46,079 bases of DNA from Bacillota bacterium. GTDB taxonomy: Bacteria > Bacillota > Clostridia > Peptostreptococcales > Anaerovoracaceae. The translations under genes were made by a program, and so were the position numbers. Below the pieces are notes generated by a model. It saw only the letters and a program-made list of their open reading frames with translations. It was not told the origin of the DNA and searched no databases. Location: assembly GCA_016293805.1 (NCBI GenBank), contig JAEDDI010000010.1, positions 1-46,079 on the forward strand, given 5' to 3'. This document shows positions 41,529 to 46,079 of the stretch, piece by piece (position 1 is the first letter of the stretch; each line of letters opens with the position of its first letter).

Positions 41529-42908
41529 TCATTTTTGTGTTGATTTCAGGTAGTCAGTCAGCATATCGGAACGGTCTGCCCAATTGTCAAAGTTTATTCC
41601 AATGCCGATACATTCTGTATTTGAATTATGTTTATATACAGTAGTGCATACAGTAACACCGAACGAACTGTATGGTTCAAGACCGGCTTCTGTCAGGCGG
41701 TTCAAATCTGCAAAGAGTCTGCTGTTTACGCTTTCTCTCCAGTACGGATAGTTGGCAATAACAGATACCTTAAAATCTGATATTTCTCCGATTGTTTTTA
41801 CTGCGTCATCCATTTCATCGAATATATCCTTGTCCATACTGTAAATCTGCATTTTCAGAACTGCACTGCTGTCTGAAATACTGAATCTGCCTATATTGGA
41901 ATATGCGACAGTATCTTCATATTCGTTTTCGTCATCAGGTGTATAGTCCCCCGTTATCATAGTGTACAGAAGTGAAATGCATGAATTTGCAGAGTCTGAT
42001 GTCATTACTCTGTCAGGAATATCAACTTCTTCAACAGTGAATTCATAGTTTTCCTCATCATCACCGTATTTTTTATTGAAACTGCTCTGCTGTTTTTCAA
42101 TTCTGGACAGAAATTTTTCTTCATCGTTTTCAGAAATCACGACTGTAATGGATGCACTGTTGCCGTACTTGCCCGGTCCGGTGCCGCCGCTGAAGGAAGC
42201 AATATCATACAGATAACCTGATGTGTTCCATTTTGCCATGATACTGTTGAGCTGAAGAATTGGATTTGGATGTCCTTCTGAAACATCTGTTATGTTTCCG
42301 CCCCGAAGGCCTGATATGGATATCTTGTAGGCTTTTTTGAATCTTGGTGATGTCCAGCTTATATCCTTAGACACCTTATATGATCTGCTGTATGCGGTCT
42401 CATTGAGAACGCTGTTATCATCACTGCTGAACAAAGTTATGAAATTGTCTGTATCCCTGTATATTTCGGGGATATTTCTGTTACCTGCCTGCGTACTGAC
42501 AATTCCGTATATTTTTCCGTGTTTCTTCGCATTCGATATTACATACATGAGTTCAGAAAGATACTGCATTTCGGACAGATTATCCTTACCTGTAACAGTG
42601 CAGTGTATTGTTGTCGAAAGGTCTTCCGAATGTCCCTCACTTGGATCCGATGAAATTACAAGAATATTATTATTGTTAACTACTGTTTCCAGACCTTTAT
42701 CATCTGCCCATTCTTTCACATATTCGAGTATTTTATCTGTACTGCAGCTTTCACCGAGAGCAGAACATGCTTCATCATACTGTGATGCCAGCAGTTCTTC
42801 TGTTGTAGGTATGTTTTCTGCATCATCATTTTTTGAAGTGCATCCTGACATTATAATAACGGATAATGAAAGGAAAAGTATGAGGATACTTCCTGTTATA
42901 TGTTTCAT
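41529..42908 (-). CDS. lipoprotein resembling an M20/PepD peptidase, probably inactive
   Basis: 459-residue exported lipoprotein: signal helix 4-20, lipobox MSGC with Cys23 as lipid site. After the linker the layout follows M20C (PepD-like) peptidases: ILEYVKEWADDKGLETVVNNNN, and a lid-like SGLRGGNITDVSEGHPNPI then a C-terminal catalytic-like half. I cannot find the usual HxD, the bridging Asp block or the EE pair; the equivalent stretches read TIHCTVTGKDN, VSTQAGN and LFSSDDN. It is therefore likely a surface protein derived from a peptidase, perhaps a peptide binder. The family call is by eye and moderately sure. It is a single-gene unit. Confidence 0.6.
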   Translation of the reverse strand: MKHITGSILILFLSLSVIIMSGCTSKNDDAENIPTTEELLASQYDEACSALGESCSTDKILEYVKEWADDKGLETVVNNNNILVISSDPSEGHSEDLSTTIHCTVTGKDNLSEMQYLSELMYVISNAKKHGKIYGIVSTQAGNRNIPEIYRDTDNFITLFSSDDNSVLNETAYSRSYKVSKDISWTSPRFKKAYKISISGLRGGNITDVSEGHPNPILQLNSIMAKWNTSGYLYDIASFSGGTGPGKYGNSASITVVISENDEEKFLSRIEKQQSSFNKKYGDDEENYEFTVEEVDIPDRVMTSDSANSCISLLYTMITGDYTPDDENEYEDTVAYSNIGRFSISDSSAVLKMQIYSMDKDIFDEMDDAVKTIGEISDFKVSVIANYPYWRESVNSRLFADLNRLTEAGLEPYSSFGVTVCTTVYKHNSNTECIGIGINFDNWADRSDMLTDYLKSTQK

Positions 42909-43010
42909 TTTTTACCCCACTGTCTTTTTTATGGTTTATTTATATTCAAAAATACATTATAATAGTAACACAATTGTTTGTTGAATTATAGAATAATAAG
43001 AGGAAAATTC

Positions 43011-43547
43011 ATGGAATCAAGAAATCTTATGATCAGACCGACCGTATTTGACGACTGCAGATACTTTGAAAAATGGGAGCAGGATCCTGAGGTTGTACAG
43101 TATTTTAATATCAGTGAGGGTCAGACATACGAAGAAGTTGTTACACGTTTTGTAAGGAACGAGGACGATCCTTCCAAGCTTCAGTATACAATAGTTCTCA
43201 AGACTGAGAACAGGCCGATTGGAAGAATTATAATATCAAAGCTCAACAGAGAAGAAGATTCGCTGGATATATACAGAATATATATAGCGGAGCCGGAAAA
43301 AAGAAACTGCGGATACGGCAAGGAAGCTCTTTATGCACTGCTGGAGTACTGCTTTATCAATATGCATATGGAAAGAGTGTCCTGCTATCATTTCACAGGA
43401 AATGAAGCGGCTGCTCATCTTTTCAAGAGGATGGGTTTTCAGAATGAAGGCATAGCAAGGAGCGGTTCGAAGAAGGACGGCAGATATTATGACCTTCAGT
43501 TCATGTCTATTCTCAGAAGCGAATTCTTTGAAAACAGAAACATATAG
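43011..43547 (+). CDS. GNAT acetyltransferase (RimJ/RimL-like)
   Basis: 178-residue N-acetyltransferase. The acetyl-CoA pyrophosphate loop is in EKRNCGYGKEALYALLEY; the downstream HFTGNEAAAHLFKRMGFQNEG is the typical C-terminal part. The target (protein N-terminus, antibiotic or metabolite) is unknown. ATG 43011 follows AGAGGA; an ATG at 42978 in frame lacks a site. A TATAAT at 42958-42963 is a likely -10. Confidence 0.85.
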   Translation: MESRNLMIRPTVFDDCRYFEKWEQDPEVVQYFNISEGQTYEEVVTRFVRNEDDPSKLQYTIVLKTENRPIGRIIISKLNREEDSLDIYRIYIAEPEKRNCGYGKEALYALLEYCFINMHMERVSCYHFTGNEAAAHLFKRMGFQNEGIARSGSKKDGRYYDLQFMSILRSEFFENRNI

Positions 43548-43561
43548 TCAAGCATATCAGG

Positions 43562-43584
43562 AGGATGCCGCATGGCATCTTTTT
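43562..43584 (+). terminator. intrinsic terminator
   Basis: GATGCC, loop GCAT, GGCATC, then TTTTT, after the acetyltransferase gene. Confidence 0.7.
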
Positions 43585-43666
43585 GTATGGAAAAAAGTGC
43601 AAATTGAGAAATCTGTGAAATCATTGGACTTTTTGAAATATGGTAATATATGGATGTATATTTGTA

Positions 43667-43695
43667 TTGACAATTCTAATATCTTGTTGTTAAAT
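43667..43695 (+). promoter_or_regulatory. promoter of nrdD
   Basis: Perfect TTGACA (43667-43672), 17-nt spacer, TTAAAT (43690-43695). Confidence 0.6.
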
Positions 43696-43721
43696 GAAAC
43701 AGAAAACACTATATATTGTGT
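43674..43721. promoter_or_regulatory. NrdR boxes
   Basis: ACACTATATATTGTGT (43706-43721) is a near-palindrome matching the NrdR box consensus. A weaker partner with core AATATCTTGT lies three helical turns (about 32 bp) upstream, within the -35/-10 spacer (43674-43689). Paired boxes spaced in this way are the usual arrangement for repression of ribonucleotide reductase genes. Confidence 0.75.
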
Positions 43722-43749
43722 TTCCAAAAAGTGATAAGGAGAAAAATAC

Positions 43750-46079
43750 ATGCAGAGGATTACTAAGATATGTAAACGAGATGGCAGAATCGTTGACTTT
43801 AACAGAGAGAAAATTGCAGATGCAATATTTAAGGCTGCACAGGTTCTTGGCGGAAGAGACCGCGATATGGCAGAGGAGCTTTCAATTGAGGTCGAAGCTT
43901 ATCTCTGCGAAAAATACCATGATACAGTTCCAACTGTTGAACAGATACAGGATGCTGTTGAGAAAGTTATGATTGAGAACGGTCATGCAAGGACAGCCAA
44001 GGAATACATTCTTTACAGAGCAGAACGTACACGCATGAGAGATATGAACACAAGACTCATGCATACTTTTGACGACCTTACATTCCAGGATGCCAAGGAT
44101 AATGATATCAAGAGAGAGAATGCGAATATAGACGGCGATACAGCTATGGGCACAATGCTCAAATTCGGTTCTGAAGGTTCCAAGGAATATTACAAGATGA
44201 GGGTGCTCAAGCCAAGCCATGCCAGAGCGCATGAGGAAGGCGACATTCATATTCATGATATGGATTTCCTTACTCTTACAATGACATGCTGCCAGATAGA
44301 CCTTGTTAAACTTCTCAAGGATGGATTTTCAACAGGTCACGGTCATTTGAGAGAACCTCAGTCAATCGAAAGCTATTCAGCACTTGCATGTATTGCTATA
44401 CAGTCTAACCAGAACGATCAGCACGGCGGACAGTCGGTACCTAATTTTGATTATGCGCTTGCTGTGGGAGTCAGAAAAACATACAAGAAAGCATACTGGG
44501 CAAACCTTGCATCAATAATGGACTATATGTACGATATTGATAATACAGGCGGTACTGTTAAGGATATCGGAAGGAAGATAGAAGAAGAAACAGGATGCTG
44601 TCCTTGCATGGCATGGGACAATGATTATCTTGCACTCGAAAAGGCTGAACTTGCAAAGATTGTTCCGGAAGAGGACATTGACAGACTTCAGGCTAAGGCC
44701 GTAAAGTTCGCCGACAAAGAAATCGAAAGAAGAACTTATCAGGCTATGGAGGCATTTATCCATAACCTCAACACAATGCATTCAAGAGCGGGAGCTCAGG
44801 TTCCGTTCAGTTCAATCAACTACGGAACTGATACATCTCCTGAGGGAAGGCTTGTTATGAAGTCGGTTATGCTTGCCACACAGGCAGGACTTGGAAACGG
44901 GGAGACACCTATATTCCCGATTCAGATTTTTAAGGTTAAGGAGGGTATCAACTACAATCCGGAAGATCCTAACTACGATCTGTTCAAACTGGCATGTGAG
45001 ACTTCTGCGAAAAGACTATTCCCTAACTTCTCATTCCTTGATGCACCGTACAATCTGCAGTACTACAAGCCGGGAGACTACAACACTGAATGTGCATACA
45101 TGGGATGCAGAACAAGAGTAATAGGTAATGTCCATGACCCTAACAGAGAAATAGTTACAGGAAGAGGAAACCTCAGCTTTACATCTGTAAATCTTCCTAG
45201 ACTTGCAATCAAGGCCAAAGGGGATATAGATCTGTTCTTTGAACTTTTAGACCAGAAGATAGATATAGTTATTGATCAGCTCAATGACAGATACAGAATT
45301 CAGGCATCCAAGAAGGTGAAGAACTTCCCGTTCCTTATGGGACAGGGTGTATGGATAGATTCAGAAAAACTTGGTCCTAACGATTCAATCGAAGAGGTAA
45401 TCAAACACGGAACTCTTACTATGGGATTCATAGGTCTTGCAGAATGTCTCAAGGCGCTTACAGGCAAGCATCACGGAGAATCCGAAGAATCGCAGAAGCT
45501 GGGTCTTGAAATAATCGGTTACATGAGAAAGAGAATGGACGAAGAAGCAAGAAAGACAGGTCTCAACTGGTCCCTTATAGCCACACCTGCAGAAGGTCTT
45601 TCAGGCAGATTTGTAAGAATCGATAAGAAGAAGTACGGAATCATTCCGGGAGTAACAGACAGAGACTATTATACAAACTCGTTCCATGTGCCTGTATATT
45701 ACAACATAAATGCGTTCGACAAGATTAAGATTGAAGGTCCATACCATGAGCTTACAAATGGCGGTCACATTTCATACATAGAACTCGACGGAGACCCTTG
45801 CAAGAACATAGATGCATTTGAACAGGTTGTAAGATGCATGAAGGAAAACGGTGTCGGCTACGGTTCAATCAACCATCCTGTAGACAGGGATCCGGTATGC
45901 GGATTTACAGGAGTTATAGACAATGAATGTCCATGCTGCGGAAGAACAGAGGATAATAATGTCGGATTTGAGAGAATCAGAAGAATTACGGGATATCTTG
46001 TAGGTACTATGGATATGTGGAACGATGCCAAGACATCAGAAGAAAAGGACAGGGTAAAACACAGTCTTGAAACTGAGAT
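43750..46079 (+). CDS. nrdD: anaerobic (class III) ribonucleotide reductase, 3' end outside window
   Basis: Makes deoxyribonucleoside triphosphates with a glycyl radical. An ATP-cone allosteric domain covers about 1-92 (ITKICKRDGRIVDFNREKIADA). The barrel domain follows, with HIHDMDF, GNGETPIFPIQIF and YNTECAYMGCRTRV. Near the end are the zinc Cys (DPVCGF and ECPCCGR) and the glycyl radical site RITGYLVG with Gly748. The frame is open to the right edge at 776 codons, so only the last few residues are missing. AAGGAG precedes ATG 43750. Its activase gene nrdG should lie beyond the window. Presence implies anaerobic DNA synthesis. Confidence 0.96.
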   Translation, partial: MQRITKICKRDGRIVDFNREKIADAIFKAAQVLGGRDRDMAEELSIEVEAYLCEKYHDTVPTVEQIQDAVEKVMIENGHARTAKEYILYRAERTRMRDMNTRLMHTFDDLTFQDAKDNDIKRENANIDGDTAMGTMLKFGSEGSKEYYKMRVLKPSHARAHEEGDIHIHDMDFLTLTMTCCQIDLVKLLKDGFSTGHGHLREPQSIESYSALACIAIQSNQNDQHGGQSVPNFDYALAVGVRKTYKKAYWANLASIMDYMYDIDNTGGTVKDIGRKIEEETGCCPCMAWDNDYLALEKAELAKIVPEEDIDRLQAKAVKFADKEIERRTYQAMEAFIHNLNTMHSRAGAQVPFSSINYGTDTSPEGRLVMKSVMLATQAGLGNGETPIFPIQIFKVKEGINYNPEDPNYDLFKLACETSAKRLFPNFSFLDAPYNLQYYKPGDYNTECAYMGCRTRVIGNVHDPNREIVTGRGNLSFTSVNLPRLAIKAKGDIDLFFELLDQKIDIVIDQLNDRYRIQASKKVKNFPFLMGQGVWIDSEKLGPNDSIEEVIKHGTLTMGFIGLAECLKALTGKHHGESEESQKLGLEIIGYMRKRMDEEARKTGLNWSLIATPAEGLSGRFVRIDKKKYGIIPGVTDRDYYTNSFHVPVYYNINAFDKIKIEGPYHELTNGGHISYIELDGDPCKNIDAFEQVVRCMKENGVGYGSINHPVDRDPVCGFTGVIDNECPCCGRTEDNNVGFERIRRITGYLVGTMDMWNDAKTSEEKDRVKHSLETE

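Noticed and set aside
1..46079. CRISPR arrays, tRNA or rRNA genes, prophage or toxin-antitoxin modules
   Set aside because: I found no regularly spaced repeats, no tRNA-like cloverleaf or rRNA sequence that I could recognise, and no phage or toxin gene.

Overview
The window reads as chromosomal DNA of an anaerobic member of the Clostridia (Bacillota). The evidence is a class III (oxygen-sensitive) ribonucleotide reductase, pyruvate phosphate dikinase, a crotonyl-CoA/butyrate-type gene set, an iscS-iscU-Rrf2 iron-sulfur operon, the Firmicute gene orders rpsU-yqeY and phoH-ybeY-cdd-era-recO-glyS, strong Gram-positive ribosome binding sites, and several TTG/GTG starts. I cannot name the family with confidence. 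Almost everything is housekeeping. The accessory material is one insertion sequence, one apparent large non-coding RNA, and a few fast-evolving secreted or signalling proteins.

Layout. 1-1258 (+): the 3' end of a Sel1-repeat gene, an alpha/beta-hydrolase-like gene and a small membrane protein, closed by a bidirectional terminator. 1273-4080 (-): hbd, crt and thiolase, the acetyl-CoA to crotonyl-CoA branch, without bcd/etf. 4081-4580: no protein gene, but a strong promoter, about 360 nt of hairpin-rich sequence with internal repeats, and a terminator; I call this a structured RNA of unassigned class. 4581-9238 (-): an HI0933-like flavoprotein, maf and a class A penicillin-binding protein. 9367-12520 (+): comEC and holA. 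12618-16393 (+): metF, a free-standing methionine synthase activation domain, and a B12-dependent MetH lacking that domain. 16466-21746 (+): ybaK, a secreted FN3-3D-domain protein, rpsU-yqeY, and a 1035-residue c-di-GMP protein with two GGDEF domains around an EAL domain. 21843-30134 (+): phoH, ybeY, cdd, era, recO, a DUF4342 protein, glyS and ppdK. 30234-30689 (+): a COG2426 membrane protein.

At 30714-32378 an intact IS4-family element, with 17-bp inverted repeats and an 11-bp target duplication, sits exactly on the dyad axis of what was a transcription terminator. Beyond it, rluA, nadK and pepF run on the minus strand (32420-35923). 36015-39314 (+) holds an acidic orphan protein, a metallo-beta-lactamase-fold hydrolase, a hotdog thioesterase and a transglutaminase-like secreted protein whose catalytic Cys is Ser. 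39453-41492 (+) is iscS-iscU-iscR behind a promoter with three GGTAGG half-sites. 41529-42908 (-) is a lipoprotein that resembles an M20/PepD peptidase but appears to lack its metal ligands. A GNAT acetyltransferase follows, then nrdD (43750 to the right edge) with a good NrdR box in its promoter region.

The points most worth following up are the unassigned RNA at about 4238-4595, the IS insertion into a terminator loop with a leader that hides its own ribosome binding site, the two apparently inactivated enzyme folds (transglutaminase and M20), and the Fe-S operon whose regulator gene comes last.
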